Assembly: GCF_963666525.1 (NCBI RefSeq)
Contig: NZ_OY762905.1
Span: 1,302,001 to 1,366,000 of the forward strand
Direction of reading: 5' to 3'
DNA length: 64,000 bases
From: an uncultured Cohaesibacter sp.
GTDB lineage: Bacteria > Pseudomonadota > Alphaproteobacteria > Rhizobiales > Cohaesibacteraceae
The notes under the pieces are model-generated. The model ran no database searches. It saw only the letters and a program-made list of their open reading frames with translations, and was not told the DNA's origin. Below are positions 14,997 to 24,372 of this stretch, piece by piece (within the stretch, counting starts at the first letter, position 1; each line of letters starts with the position of its first letter). A program made the translations under genes and the position numbers.

Positions 14997-15599
14997 ATGG
15001 CATTTGAACTTCCCGCTCTTCCTTATTCCCATTCCGCACTCGCAGCCGCTGGCATGAGCCAGGAGACCCTCGAACTGCACCATGACAAGCATCATCAGGC
15101 TTATGTCACGGCCCTCAACGGTTTCGTTGAAGCCAATGCCGACCTGCAGGGCAAGTCTCTGGAAGAAATCATCGCCCTGACCTATGGCAACGACGCCCGC
15201 GCCGGTATTTTCAACCAGGCTGGTCAGCACTGGAACCACATCCACTTCTGGAACGCCCTGTCCCCGAATGGCGGTGGCATCCCGGGCAAACTGGAAGCCA
15301 AACTGATCGAAGCCTTCGGCTCCGTTGACCAGTTCAAGGCGGACTTCAAGACCGCAGCAACCACGCAGTTCGGCTCCGGCTGGGCATGGCTGATCCAGAA
15401 GGCAGACGGCACGCTGGCGGTCACCAAGACCCCGAACGGTGTCAACCCGCTGGCCACCGGCGAAGGCAAGGCACTGCTAAGCCTCGACGTTTGGGAACAC
15501 AGCTACTATGTCGACTTCCGCAACCGTCGCCCGGACTATGTCAGCAACTTCCTTGACAAGCTCGCCAACTACGAATTTGCCGAAGCAAACCTTGGCTAA
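14997..15599 (+). CDS. sodB: Superoxide dismutase, Fe type
   Basis: A 200-residue cytoplasmic superoxide dismutase that converts superoxide to oxygen and hydrogen peroxide. Metal ligands are visible: H28 in LELHHDKHH, the histidine of AGQHWNHIHFW, and the D and H of LDVWEHSYYVDF. The glutamine in NQAGQHWNH favours iron. ATG 14997 has AAAGGAGAAAACCA in front; the open frame extends upstream to 14781 but that part overlaps the divergent regulator and is not SOD. It is followed by a terminator. Confidence 0.96.
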   Translation: MAFELPALPYSHSALAAAGMSQETLELHHDKHHQAYVTALNGFVEANADLQGKSLEEIIALTYGNDARAGIFNQAGQHWNHIHFWNALSPNGGGIPGKLEAKLIEAFGSVDQFKADFKTAATTQFGSGWAWLIQKADGTLAVTKTPNGVNPLATGEGKALLSLDVWEHSYYVDFRNRRPDYVSNFLDKLANYEFAEANLG

Positions 15600-15684
15600 G
15601 GGAATGACACATCCCGCTCACGTCCCACTCGAGGGGCGTGAGGGCAGAGGGAAAAGCCTCTGACCTGCTTTTCCCGATCGTGAC

Positions 15685-15720
15685 AGACCACGCCAGCCAT
15701 CAGGCGGCGTGGTCTTTCCT
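15685..15720 (+). terminator. sodB terminator
   Basis: AGACCACGCC and GGCGTGGTCT form a perfect ten-pair stem around an 11-base loop, followed by TTTCCTT. It lies 86 bases after the sodB stop and before the flavin reductase gene. Confidence 0.8.
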
Positions 15721-15781
15721 TCCTGCTCAAAACACGCAGTTCTCCAACCACAGTGCGATCAAGACAGGGCGCAGACCAATC

Positions 15782-16330
15782 ATGACGTTTCTTTCTCGCC
15801 AGACAGCCTCTTCCCCTGAGCAGCAACCGGATTCAGAGCACCCGGACGGTATCTCCAGTACGGAATTCCGTGGGGCCATGGCTGCACTTGCGGCCTCCGT
15901 CTGTGTTGTCACTGCGGGCAAGGACAAGGAACGACAGGGACGCACGGTAACGGCCGCCTTCTCCCTGTCAATCGATCCGCCGACCATCCTCGTTTCCATT
16001 GACGCCCACGCCTCGCTGGCCGATATCATGCATGAGCAACAGGAATTCTCCTTTGCCCTGCTATCGGAGAAGCAGCAAGGCATTGCCGATGCTTTTGCCG
16101 GCAAGGTCGCGCCCGAAAAGCGCTTCGATGAGGGCAACTGGTCGCTATGGCCCAGCGGTACGCCATACCTGTTTGATGCTGTCGCCGCCTTTGATTGTGA
16201 AGTCAGTGCAGAGATCGACCTCTCGGGCCACCGGCTGTTTGCCGGACGAATCCGCAGCATGGTTCTGGACAACAGTCTGCCACCGCTGATCTGGCACCAG
16301 CGCCACTATACGTCCGTCTTTCTTCGCTGA
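15782..16330 (+). CDS. Flavin reductase domain protein (NADH:FMN oxidoreductase type)
   Basis: A 182-residue split-barrel flavin reductase supplying reduced FMN or FAD to partner monooxygenases, or acting as a general flavin reductase. The family core is clear: FRGAMAALAASVCVVTAGKD, GRTVTAAFSLSIDPPTILVSI, FSFALLSEKQQGIADAFAG and a C-terminal GRIRSMVLDN...WHQRHYTSV. ATG 15782 is preferred; the open frame reaches back to 15638, through the sodB terminator. No monooxygenase is adjacent, so the partner is unknown. Confidence 0.85.
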   Translation: MTFLSRQTASSPEQQPDSEHPDGISSTEFRGAMAALAASVCVVTAGKDKERQGRTVTAAFSLSIDPPTILVSIDAHASLADIMHEQQEFSFALLSEKQQGIADAFAGKVAPEKRFDEGNWSLWPSGTPYLFDAVAAFDCEVSAEIDLSGHRLFAGRIRSMVLDNSLPPLIWHQRHYTSVFLR

Positions 16331-16357
16331 TGCCATTGCCCGACCTGGGCTGAAACT

Positions 16358-17308
16358 CTATTTCCAGCGCAATCCGCGATCCATGAGCACACGCTGAACA
16401 CGGGCGGGATAGTCGGAAATGATCCCATCGACACCGATATCGATCATGTGTTCAATATCGACAAAGTCGTTGACCGTCCAGGCGTTGACACCAAGGCCCA
16501 GCCGATGGGCTTCCGCCACCTTCTCGGCGGTAAGATCCCGATAGAAGGCCGACCAGAAGGAAGCCTGTTCCTTTGCCAGCATCGCCGCAACACTGCCGCC
16601 GTTGGCATCAAAGTCGCTACGCCCGAGCCAAGGTGAGCCTCTGAAGACGGTGGCATGGCCGCGCAACTCATCTCCTTCCACCTCGGATTCCTCGACCGTC
16701 AGATAGGCCCGCTCGATATCGGGCGCCTTGTCCTTGAGGTCATCGATCAACGCCCAGTCGAAGGACTGCACGATCACCCGGTCCTCAAAGCCCTGCTGTT
16801 TGAGAGAGGCAATCAACGTATCGATCACCTGGCCTCTGCGCTGCCTGTGCACGTCTCGTGTCGGATCGGACTTGATCTCGATATTGAGCGCCGCTTCATG
16901 GGGAGGCTTGGTTCGACACAGCGCCATGACTTCATCTAGACTTGGTATGACAATCCCGTTCAGGAACGCCTGATCCGGATAACGGGCAGCGTAGTCTGTG
17001 CCGCTTCTGAGCCCGCCCACGTCATAGCGCCTGAGCTCATCATAGGTGAGGTCAATCACCTCGGGACCATCATCCACCCAAGAGCCCTTGTCATCCCGCG
17101 CCAGCGAAGACGACAGACGGAAGTCATGGGTGACCACCAGAACGCCATCCCGGGTCATCTGGATGTCGATTTCGAGAATGCAAACCCCGATCGACAGGGC
17201 ATAGGCAAAGCTTGGCAGGGTGTTCTCGGCCAACAGGCCTCGCGCCCCACGATGGCCCTGAATTTCAACAATACCCTTCTGGCGAAGCGAACCCGCTACG
17301 TGAAACAT
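16358..17308 (-). CDS. ugpQ: Glycerophosphodiester phosphodiesterase (UgpQ-like)
   Basis: A 316-residue phosphodiesterase releasing glycerol-3-phosphate from glycerophosphodiesters. The family motif EIQGHRGARGLLAENTLPSF carries the catalytic HR, and EIDIQMTRDGVLVVTHD contributes the E-x-D metal ligands and the second histidine. INIEIKSD and VNAWTVND are also conserved. ATG 17308 was chosen for AAGGAGACGGAA just upstream. No signal peptide, so it acts in the cytoplasm after uptake. It is the last gene of the ugpBAEC operon, as in Escherichia coli. Confidence 0.9.
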   Translation of the reverse strand: MFHVAGSLRQKGIVEIQGHRGARGLLAENTLPSFAYALSIGVCILEIDIQMTRDGVLVVTHDFRLSSSLARDDKGSWVDDGPEVIDLTYDELRRYDVGGLRSGTDYAARYPDQAFLNGIVIPSLDEVMALCRTKPPHEAALNIEIKSDPTRDVHRQRRGQVIDTLIASLKQQGFEDRVIVQSFDWALIDDLKDKAPDIERAYLTVEESEVEGDELRGHATVFRGSPWLGRSDFDANGGSVAAMLAKEQASFWSAFYRDLTAEKVAEAHRLGLGVNAWTVNDFVDIEHMIDIGVDGIISDYPARVQRVLMDRGLRWK

Positions 17309-17392
17309 TTCCGTCTCCTTGTAAAACTCTTCGGCCAGCATCCGGTCCAATGACCGGACACTCTATCCGCACCTTCGGCGGCTCGCCAGAAA

Positions 17393-18469
17393 TCAATTGA
17401 TGCGCTTGCCTTTGGCACTATCGAACACGTGCAGATTCGTAGGCTCGATGGTGAAGCTGAAACGCTCACCACTGGTAGCCGGAACCACACCGTCGATCCG
17501 GGCAATCACGGTCTCGCCACTGCCGCCCAGATTGGCGTGCAGGATGGTGTCCGCGCCCAACTGTTCCACCACATCGGCACTGAGATGAAGAAGGGCCTTG
17601 TCCGCATCACAGCGGATAAGATGCTCGGGCCGCATGCCCAGCTTGATGGCCTGGCCCTTGTGCGAGAGCAATGGCTTTGCCAGCTGGATTGCCTCACCCG
17701 TCGTCAGAATGGCGGCGGTGCCATCATCTGAAAGACGCCCGTCCAGAATATTCATGGCCGGAGAGCCGATGAAGGTTGCCACAAACAGCGTCTCAGGCTT
17801 GAGATAGATGTCGATCGGCGTGCCGAACTGCTCGACATTGCCGCCGTTGAGCACCATCAGCCGGTGGCCAAGTGTCATGGCCTCGACCTGATCATGGGTC
17901 ACATAGATGGAGGTGATGCCGAGGCGCTCCTGCAGCTTCTTGATCTCAAGGCGCATCTGGACGCGCAGCTTGGCATCAAGGTTGGACAGCGGCTCATCGA
18001 ACAGGAACACTTCCGGCTCACGCACGATGGCCCGCCCCATGGCGACGCGCTGGCGCTGACCACCGGAAAGCTCCCGTGGCGAGCGCTTGAGATAAGGGGT
18101 GAGCTCCAGAATCTCGGCGGTTTCTTCCACTCGCCGCTTGATCTCGGCCTTCGGAACCTTGCGGATCTTGAGGCCGTAGGACATGTTCTCGAACACCGTC
18201 ATATGCGGATAGAGCGCGTAATTCTGAAACACCATGGCGATGCTGCGCTTGGCCGGTTCGAGCTTGTTGACAACCTTCTCGCCAATCTTGATCTCGCCAC
18301 CCGTGATGGTCTCAAGCCCGGCAACCATGCGCAGGAGGGTGGACTTGCCACAGCCGGACGGGCCGACGATGACGACAAATTCACCGTCCTCGATTGTGCC
18401 GTTGATGCCATGAATGACTTCATTGGGACCGTAGGACTTGCGAACATAATCAAATTTAATCTTGGACAT
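17393..18469 (-). CDS. ugpC: Glycerol-3-phosphate ABC transporter ATP-binding protein
   Basis: A 358-residue ATPase of the CUT1 class. Walker [11 protein letters not shown]-loop [12 protein letters not shown], signature [15 protein letters not shown], Walker [13 protein letters not shown] and the H-loop in YVTHDQ are all present. An OB-fold regulatory domain follows (GMRPEHL). It drives uptake through UgpA and UgpE. It lies 21 bases downstream of ugpE and 84 bases before the phosphodiesterase gene. Confidence 0.92.
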   Translation of the reverse strand: MSKIKFDYVRKSYGPNEVIHGINGTIEDGEFVVIVGPSGCGKSTLLRMVAGLETITGGEIKIGEKVVNKLEPAKRSIAMVFQNYALYPHMTVFENMSYGLKIRKVPKAEIKRRVEETAEILELTPYLKRSPRELSGGQRQRVAMGRAIVREPEVFLFDEPLSNLDAKLRVQMRLEIKKLQERLGITSIYVTHDQVEAMTLGHRLMVLNGGNVEQFGTPIDIYLKPETLFVATFIGSPAMNILDGRLSDDGTAAILTTGEAIQLAKPLLSHKGQAIKLGMRPEHLIRCDADKALLHLSADVVEQLGADTILHANLGGSGETVIARIDGVVPATSGERFSFTIEPTNLHVFDSAKGKRIN

Positions 18470-18490
18470 GAGTAATACCCGTTGATCCCG

Positions 18491-19342
18491 TTATTTCTCG
18501 GTTTCCGTCAAACCCTTGACGAAGAATTTCTGCATTCCGATCACCACCGCCACCGGCGGCAGCATGGCCAGAAGGGCAGTCATCATGATGACGTTCCACT
18601 GCGGCGAACCGGTTTCGGCCTCCAGCATCTGTTTGATGGAGATAACAATGGTGCCCATGCTCTGGTCCGTGGTGACCAGCAGCGGCCAGAGATACTGGTT
18701 CCAGCCATAGATGAAGACGATCACGAACAGTGCCGCGATATTGGTGCGCGACAGCGGCAGCAGCATGTCGAAGAAGAAGCGCATTGGCCCTGCCCCGTCG
18801 ATCCGGGCACTTTCAAGCAGTTCGTCCGGAATGGTCAGGAAGACCTGCCGGAACATGAAGGTCGCCGTAGCTGAGGCAATCAGAGGCACCGAAAGCCCCC
18901 AGTAGCTGTTCAGCATGCCAAGGTTGGCCACCACCTCGAAGGTCGGCACGATGCGCACCTCGACCGGCAGCATCAGGGTGATGAAGATCATCCAGAAGAA
19001 GGTCATCCGCAGCGGAAAGCGGAAATAGACAATGGCATAGGCCGACAGGATCGAAATGGAGATCTTGCCGATGGAAATCATCATCGCCATGATGAAGCTG
19101 TTCAGCATCAACTGCCAGACAGCGGCCGTTTCCGACCCCTTGAGACCATTGCCGAAGAAGGTCAGGCGCAGATTTTCCCAGAATTGGCCGCCTGGCAGCA
19201 GCGGCAGCGGCACATGCGCCATGCGCACGGCATCATGGGTGGAGGCGACAAACATGATCCAGATCGGCAGGGCAACCAGCAGGATGCCGACGATCAATAC
19301 AAGGTGGGTCACGAAATCAAGAAAGGGACGATTCTCGACCAT
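18491..19342 (-). CDS. ugpE: Glycerol-3-phosphate ABC transporter permease UgpE
   Basis: A 283-residue CUT1 inner-membrane permease with six predicted helices. The EAA loop that docks the ATPase is ELLESARIDGAGPMRFFFDMLLP, and the C-terminus KFFVKGLTETEK is typical of UgpE. The gene overlaps the ugpA stop by one base (TGATG), so the two permeases are translationally coupled. Confidence 0.92.
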   Translation of the reverse strand: MVENRPFLDFVTHLVLIVGILLVALPIWIMFVASTHDAVRMAHVPLPLLPGGQFWENLRLTFFGNGLKGSETAAVWQLMLNSFIMAMMISIGKISISILSAYAIVYFRFPLRMTFFWMIFITLMLPVEVRIVPTFEVVANLGMLNSYWGLSVPLIASATATFMFRQVFLTIPDELLESARIDGAGPMRFFFDMLLPLSRTNIAALFVIVFIYGWNQYLWPLLVTTDQSMGTIVISIKQMLEAETGSPQWNVIMMTALLAMLPPVAVVIGMQKFFVKGLTETEK

Positions 19343-20223
19343 CAGTATTCAACCTTTCTCTCGATATAGCGGAACTGGAACACCGTCAGCGCGATGACCA
19401 TCAGCATCAGCACAATCGACTGGGCAGCCGAACCGCCGAGATCGAGGCCGATGAAGCCATCCGTAAAGACCTTGTAGACAAGGGTCGTCGTCGAACTTGC
19501 CGGCCCACCCTTGGTGACGGCATGAATGATGCCGAAGGTATCGAAGAAGGCGTAGACTGCGTTGATGATCAGCAGGAAGAAGGTGGTTGGCGACAGCAGC
19601 GGCAGGATGATCGTCCGGAAACGGTAGACCGGCCCGGCGCCATCAATGGCCGCCGCCTCGATCACAGACTTCGGAATGGCCTGCATGCCAGCCAGATAGA
19701 ACAGGAAGTTATAGGCGATCTGCTTCCACGAGGCCGCAAGAACCACAAGCGCCATCGCCTGATTGCCGCTCATGTAGTGGTTCCAGTCGATCCCGGCCAT
19801 TTCGAGAAAATAGGGAAAGATGCCCAGCGTCGGATGGAACATGAAGCTCCAGATAGCACCGGCCAGCACCGGCGCAATGGCATAGGGCCAGATCAGCAGG
19901 GTCCGGTAGAAGGTGGCACCACGGATCACCCGGTCAGCAAAGGCAGCCAGCACCAGCGACGTTCCCATGGAGACCACAGCCACCAGAGCCGAGAACAGGA
20001 TGGTGCGCCAGAAGGCGGCCAGATAGAGCGGATCCGTGAACAGGACCTCGAAATTCTCGAACCAGACGAATTCGGACCCGAGCCCGAACGCATCCTCGAT
20101 GCGGAAGGATTGATAAAACGCCTGTCCGGCCGGCCAGAGAAAGAACACGATGGTGATCACGATCTGGGGGGCAACCAGCAGATAGGGCAAGGGGGACGCG
20201 GGAAAATGCACGCGCTTGATCAT
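19342..20223 (-). CDS. ugpA: Glycerol-3-phosphate ABC transporter permease UgpA
   Basis: A 293-residue CUT1 permease partnered with UgpE. The N-terminal helix ([27 protein letters not shown]) and the EAA loop [24 protein letters not shown] are diagnostic. The frame can start at TTG 20235, but ATG 20223 has GAGG six bases upstream and begins MIKRVHFP, the usual UgpA start. Confidence 0.92.
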   Translation of the reverse strand: MIKRVHFPASPLPYLLVAPQIVITIVFFLWPAGQAFYQSFRIEDAFGLGSEFVWFENFEVLFTDPLYLAAFWRTILFSALVAVVSMGTSLVLAAFADRVIRGATFYRTLLIWPYAIAPVLAGAIWSFMFHPTLGIFPYFLEMAGIDWNHYMSGNQAMALVVLAASWKQIAYNFLFYLAGMQAIPKSVIEAAAIDGAGPVYRFRTIILPLLSPTTFFLLIINAVYAFFDTFGIIHAVTKGGPASSTTTLVYKVFTDGFIGLDLGGSAAQSIVLMLMVIALTVFQFRYIERKVEY

Positions 20224-20244
20224 CTTGGGCCTCAATTCATGAAA

Positions 20245-20268
20245 CCATGCCGCCCGAGGGCGACATGG
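20245..20268 (-). other. Intercistronic hairpin between ugpB and ugpA
   Basis: CCATG-CGCCC and GGGCG-CATGG form a nearly perfect stem with a tiny loop and no T-run. It probably stabilises the ugpB message or attenuates downstream expression, giving an excess of binding protein over the membrane components. Confidence 0.5.
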
Positions 20269-20302
20269 TGTGTCAATGCGATCCAGAAAGGAGAGGTCCG
20301 GA

Positions 20303-21613
20303 TTACTTCACGCTGCGTTCGAACTTGCGCAGAAGTTCGTCGCCGCGGGTCTTTGCATCGTCAAGAGCAGTCTGGGCAGGCTTGGAGCCGTTCCAGATGT
20401 TTTCCATTTCCTCGTTGATGACAGCGCGGATCTGGGAGAAGTTGCCATAACGGATGCCACGGGAATTCGGGGTCGGCTGGTGCAGGCTGAGCTGCTTGAT
20501 GGCCGTGTCGGTGCCCGGGTTCTCGTTGTAGTAGCCCTGTTCCTTGGACAGCTCATAGGCAGCCGTGGTGATAGGCACATAACCGGTCTGTTGATGCCAC
20601 CAGGCCTGAACTTCAGGCGAAGACAGGTAGGTCATGAATTTGGCAACGCCCTTGTACTGCTCTTTCGGCAGGCCGTTGAGAACCCACAGGGTTGCACCAC
20701 CGATGATGGAGTTCTGCGGTTCCTTGGCGATGTCGGTATCGAGCGGCAGCATGGATTCGCCGAAGTTGAACTTGGCGTCAGCCTTCAGACCACCGTAGGA
20801 AGCCGAAGAAGTCATCCACATGCCGCATTCACCGTTGGTGAACATCGGGGCGCTGTCGCTCTGACGGCCGCCATAGACGAACTGGCCGGTCTTGGACATT
20901 TCATAGATGTCGTTGAGACGGTTGGCGACCTGAGCGTTGTTGAAGGTGAATTCGGTGTCGAACCCGGCAAAGCCGTTTTCCTTGGTGCCCGATGGCAGAT
21001 TGTGCCATGCCGAGAAGTTCTCGATCATCACCCAGGACTGCCAGCCGAAGGTGAAGCCGCATTTCATGCCGCTATCAACCAGTTTCTTGGAGGCGTCTTT
21101 CATTTCGGCCCAGGTCGTCGGGATCTTGGCACCAGCCTTGTCCAGAGCGTCCTTGTTGTACCACAGCACCGGTGAGGAGCTGTTGAACGGCATGGACAGC
21201 AGCTGGCCTTCCGGAGTTTCGTAATAGGAGATCACGGCTGGCAGGAAGGCGCCGCGATCAAACGGCTCGCCCATGTCATTCATCAGCTTTTCAACCGGAT
21301 AGATAGCGCCTTTGGCAGCCATCATGGTTGCGGTGCCAACTTCATAGACCTGCACGATGGCTGGCTGCTGCTTGGCGCGGAATGCGGCAATGGCACCGGT
21401 CATGGTCTCGTCGTAGGAGCCCTTGTAAACCGGAACGATCTTGTAATCGGACTGGGTAGCGTTGAAGTCGGCTGCGATCTTGTTGACGCGCTCACCGTTG
21501 GCACCACCCATTGCATGCCACCACTGAACCTCGGTTGCGGCCATTGCGGGAACGGACAAACCAGCAAACATGGTTGCGGCAAGCAGGCCGGCAACATTGC
21601 GAGAAATATTCAT
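20303..21613 (-). CDS. ugpB: Glycerol-3-phosphate ABC transporter substrate-binding protein
   Basis: A 436-residue periplasmic binding protein. A Sec signal peptide covers residues 1-25 (hydrophobic [18 protein letters not shown] with AMA cleavage). The mature start [20 protein letters not shown] and [16 protein letters not shown] are characteristic of UgpB. It heads the ugpBAEC-GDPD operon, divergent from a LysR regulator. Confidence 0.92.
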   Translation of the reverse strand: MNISRNVAGLLAATMFAGLSVPAMAATEVQWWHAMGGANGERVNKIAADFNATQSDYKIVPVYKGSYDETMTGAIAAFRAKQQPAIVQVYEVGTATMMAAKGAIYPVEKLMNDMGEPFDRGAFLPAVISYYETPEGQLLSMPFNSSSPVLWYNKDALDKAGAKIPTTWAEMKDASKKLVDSGMKCGFTFGWQSWVMIENFSAWHNLPSGTKENGFAGFDTEFTFNNAQVANRLNDIYEMSKTGQFVYGGRQSDSAPMFTNGECGMWMTSSASYGGLKADAKFNFGESMLPLDTDIAKEPQNSIIGGATLWVLNGLPKEQYKGVAKFMTYLSSPEVQAWWHQQTGYVPITTAAYELSKEQGYYNENPGTDTAIKQLSLHQPTPNSRGIRYGNFSQIRAVINEEMENIWNGSKPAQTALDDAKTRGDELLRKFERSVK

Positions 21614-21938
21614 TTTCGAATTCCTTTGCTCTAATGCGAGACAAATTGAAAAAGCAGATGCACTCCTCCGGGATGCTGCCTTCCATCAGCGGAAGGGGCC
21701 TCTCTCATCTCGAATGATGGAGGTGAGAAGCCTTTTGGCTCGCGCAGAAAAGCGTGCGTTCGGACGGTGTTTCACACCGTTTTCCCCAAGCCAGACCAGA
21801 CGCCCGGCAAGGTGGCGGAGCGCAAAGGATAATTCAAATGAATTTTCTTCGTCATCATCATAACATCATGTTATGTTTCTAAAAGCTGTTTCAGGACAGC
21901 CATATAGGCTCTGACTTAATCACCAGGGAAATGAAACC
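21614..21938. promoter_or_regulatory. Divergent ugp/LysR intergenic region
   Basis: This 325-base region between the ugpB start and the LysR start contains no gene. A 17-bp palindrome at 21859-21875 is the only strong signal. I saw no clear PhoB box (tandem CTGTCAT), which would be the usual ugp control. Confidence 0.6.
21859..21875. promoter_or_regulatory. LysR-type T-N11-A operator
   Basis: CATAACAT and ATGTTATG are exact reverse complements around one C, and the interior fits the LTTR box T-N11-A. It lies 64 bases upstream of the divergent LysR start, the usual place for an autoregulatory site. Confidence 0.6.
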
Positions 21939-22853
21939 ATGCTGCAATTTCGTCAATTGGAAGCGTTTCGCGCCGTCGCCAACTGCGGCAATGTCACACT
22001 CGCCGCCAACCAGCTGGGCATATCGCAACCGGCCGTTTCACGCCTCATCGCCAATCTGACGAAAAGCCTCAATTTCGAGCTGTTCGTCCGCGACGGCGGT
22101 CGGTTGGTACCGACGCAGGAAGCCCGGTTCCTGATTGGCGAAGTGGATCGCCTGATCGGCGGCATGCGCAACATCGAAAAGCTGTCGCAGGAAATTCAGG
22201 AGCGCAAGGTCGGCCATTTGCGCGTCGCCTGCCTGCCAGGCTTTGCCACCACCCACCTGCCGCTGATCATTGCCCGGTTTCTCAAGGAAAGGCCGGGGGT
22301 CACCATGGCGCTGGAGCCGGATCGCCCGGAGCGCATTCTGGACTGGATCATCTCGCACCAGTATGACCTTGGCATAACAGCCGACGACAAGCCCCATGCC
22401 GTGATCGAGAGCATACCGGTGATGATGCGAACGGTGGCCATTCTGCCTCCGGGACACCGGCTCAAGGACAAGGAAGAGATCACCCCTCGCGATCTTGACA
22501 ACGAACCCTTCATCCACTCGCGCCGCAGCAGCGCCTTCTATTCCCTCATCGAAACCGCATTCAAATCAGCCGGTGCGCGTCTCAATCCGCTGATGGAAAC
22601 CCGTCAGTTCGGCCCAGCCTGCCGCATCGTCGCTGCCGGGGTGGGCGTCAGCATCGTCAGCATCATCGATGCCCTCGAATATGAGCGAGAAGGCCTGATC
22701 ATCAAGCCCTTCAAGCCCGTCGTGCCCCATCGGCTGGCCATTCTCTATCCGACCCATACCCCCCGCTCGGTTATCACCATGGAGTTCATCGACATGTTCC
22801 TCAAGAGCCTTGAGCCTTACACCCTGAGCAAGATCGAAACGCGAGCGCGCTGA
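21939..22853 (+). CDS. LysR family transcriptional regulator
   Basis: A 304-residue LTTR. The N-terminal winged helix is FRQLEAFRAVANCGNVTLAANQLGISQPAVSRLIANL, followed by the linker helix and a periplasmic-binding-fold effector domain from about residue 90 (GHLRVACLPGF). It is divergent from ugpB, so it probably controls the glycerol-3-phosphate operon; this is from position only. The effector is unknown. Confidence 0.9.
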   Translation: MLQFRQLEAFRAVANCGNVTLAANQLGISQPAVSRLIANLTKSLNFELFVRDGGRLVPTQEARFLIGEVDRLIGGMRNIEKLSQEIQERKVGHLRVACLPGFATTHLPLIIARFLKERPGVTMALEPDRPERILDWIISHQYDLGITADDKPHAVIESIPVMMRTVAILPPGHRLKDKEEITPRDLDNEPFIHSRRSSAFYSLIETAFKSAGARLNPLMETRQFGPACRIVAAGVGVSIVSIIDALEYEREGLIIKPFKPVVPHRLAILYPTHTPRSVITMEFIDMFLKSLEPYTLSKIETRAR

Positions 22854-23078
22854 CGGAAAAGATGATCCGCTCGGGTGAACCCTGAGCCCCTCAAGATCAG
22901 CAAGCGGGGTGTGGATAGGCTCGCCGGGCACAAATTAGCTGCCGACAAGCAACAGCAATCGACTAAACTCCGAAAAGCCTGCCGCCAATTTCATGATACC
23001 GTCATGAAAGGCTCAAGTGCGCGACCGGCAACAGCTCAAGCCGCCCTCTTTGGGGAGCATATCGGGAGATTTTTGAAG

Positions 23079-23645
23079 ATGGGACAAGCATTCGACGCCA
23101 TGGTGGCTGGTGATCCCTACTGGATCAACGATCCGGAGCTGGTGGAAATCCGCTATCGCACCCGCGATCTGGTCGACCGGTTCAATGCACTCGGCGCCCG
23201 TCAGGTGTCGGAGAAGACCGAAACGATCCATGCCATTTTCGGAACAGTCGGCGAAGATGTCCACATCGAGAAGCCGATGCGCATCGACTATGGTGTCAAC
23301 ACGACCATCGGCAGCCACGTCTTCATCAACTTCAATCTGGTCGTGCTGGATACGGGCAGGATCACCATAGGCGACCATGTCTTCATCGGCCCGAATGTCT
23401 CGCTCTATGCCGCCCTGCACCCCATGAACATCGAGGAGCGCGCCGCCCACACCGGCACCACCCTGCCCATCACCATCGGCAGCAATGTCTGGATTTCCGG
23501 AGACGTGAAGATCATGCCCGGCGTGACCATTGGTGATGGCGCGGTGATCGGTGCAGGTAGTGTGGTGACCAAGGATGTCCCTGCAGGCATGCTTGCCGTG
23601 GGTAATCCTGCCCGCATTCTCCGCAAGGCCGACCCGAAAACCTGA
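23079..23645 (+). CDS. Maltose/galactoside O-acetyltransferase family protein
   Basis: A 188-residue left-handed beta-helix acyltransferase (Maa/LacA/NodL family) that would acetylate a sugar hydroxyl from acetyl-CoA. The N-terminal Mac domain has MVAGDPYWINDPELVEIR. The hexapeptide repeats follow, with the catalytic histidine in YAALHPMNIEERA, then ITIGSNVWISGDVKIMPGVTIG and VVTKDVPAGMLAVGNPAR. The open frame reaches back to 22875, but the family start is ATG 23079, with GGGAG upstream. The acceptor is unknown. Confidence 0.88.
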   Translation: MGQAFDAMVAGDPYWINDPELVEIRYRTRDLVDRFNALGARQVSEKTETIHAIFGTVGEDVHIEKPMRIDYGVNTTIGSHVFINFNLVVLDTGRITIGDHVFIGPNVSLYAALHPMNIEERAAHTGTTLPITIGSNVWISGDVKIMPGVTIGDGAVIGAGSVVTKDVPAGMLAVGNPARILRKADPKT

Positions 23646-23652
23646 GGCGCTG

Positions 23653-24372
23653 CTAGCGCCCCAGCAGATAGCGATGCTGCTGCCGGTCAAACCCAACGAT
23701 CCGGCTGCCACCATTGAAGGCGGCCTGAAGGGCGTCCCGCACCCGCAGCCGTTCGGCAAGGGCCTTTTCCGGGTCCACCGCCATCAGCGCGTCGATATCG
23801 GCAGGAATCTCCAGCCATTCCTGCCCCGCAGAAGCATGATCCGGTTTGAACCGCCCCTCGGCCCGCGCAACCACGGCCTCATCCTCAAGGTGCCAGACCG
23901 CCATGATCCGGTCGGATGGCAACCCGGCATTGATGCCCGGCATGGCCCCGTAATAGTCGACAAAATACTGATTGGAGACGGCCCCCAACACGCCGATGTT
24001 CAGCCCGGCGTTGACCGCCCGCAACGGATCATATGTCCAGCGCACCGTATTGAGGCCACGCGCCAGACACCAGTCGCGCTGGAACCATTTCAGGCTTGCC
24101 CCCAGCCCGAGCCCGCGGGCCTTGGGCAGAACCGCCAGACGGTGCGAATGCTGCAACCCCGGCGTGACGGTGGGAAAGCCCAGCACGAAGCCGAGCATCT
24201 CGCCATCCCGGAAGGCCCCGCCGACCAGACCGCCCTCGGATTGCAGGGCCATCAGGATATCGGAGTTGTCTGGCTTCTCGCCCTCGCCCCAAGCCTCGAT
24301 CTGCAGCACTTCGGCATGCTGCAGTTCGGCGATACCGGAAAGTTCGCGCAGGATTACGGTCTTGTCTGTCAT
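23653..24372 (-). CDS. GNAT acetyl/succinyltransferase (COG3375-like)
   Basis: A 239-residue acyltransferase. VLGFPTVTPGLQHSHRLAVLP and KARGLGLGASLKWFQRDWCLARGLNTVRWTYDPL are the acetyl-CoA and substrate segments of the COG3375 group. In Geobacillus, a relative succinylates D-amino acids for the adjacent N-succinylamino-acid racemase. Here its start overlaps the stop of the racemase-type gene by four bases, which supports the same pairing. It is the last gene of the amino-acid ABC operon. Confidence 0.82.
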   Translation of the reverse strand: MTDKTVILRELSGIAELQHAEVLQIEAWGEGEKPDNSDILMALQSEGGLVGGAFRDGEMLGFVLGFPTVTPGLQHSHRLAVLPKARGLGLGASLKWFQRDWCLARGLNTVRWTYDPLRAVNAGLNIGVLGAVSNQYFVDYYGAMPGINAGLPSDRIMAVWHLEDEAVVARAEGRFKPDHASAGQEWLEIPADIDALMAVDPEKALAERLRVRDALQAAFNGGSRIVGFDRQQHRYLLGR

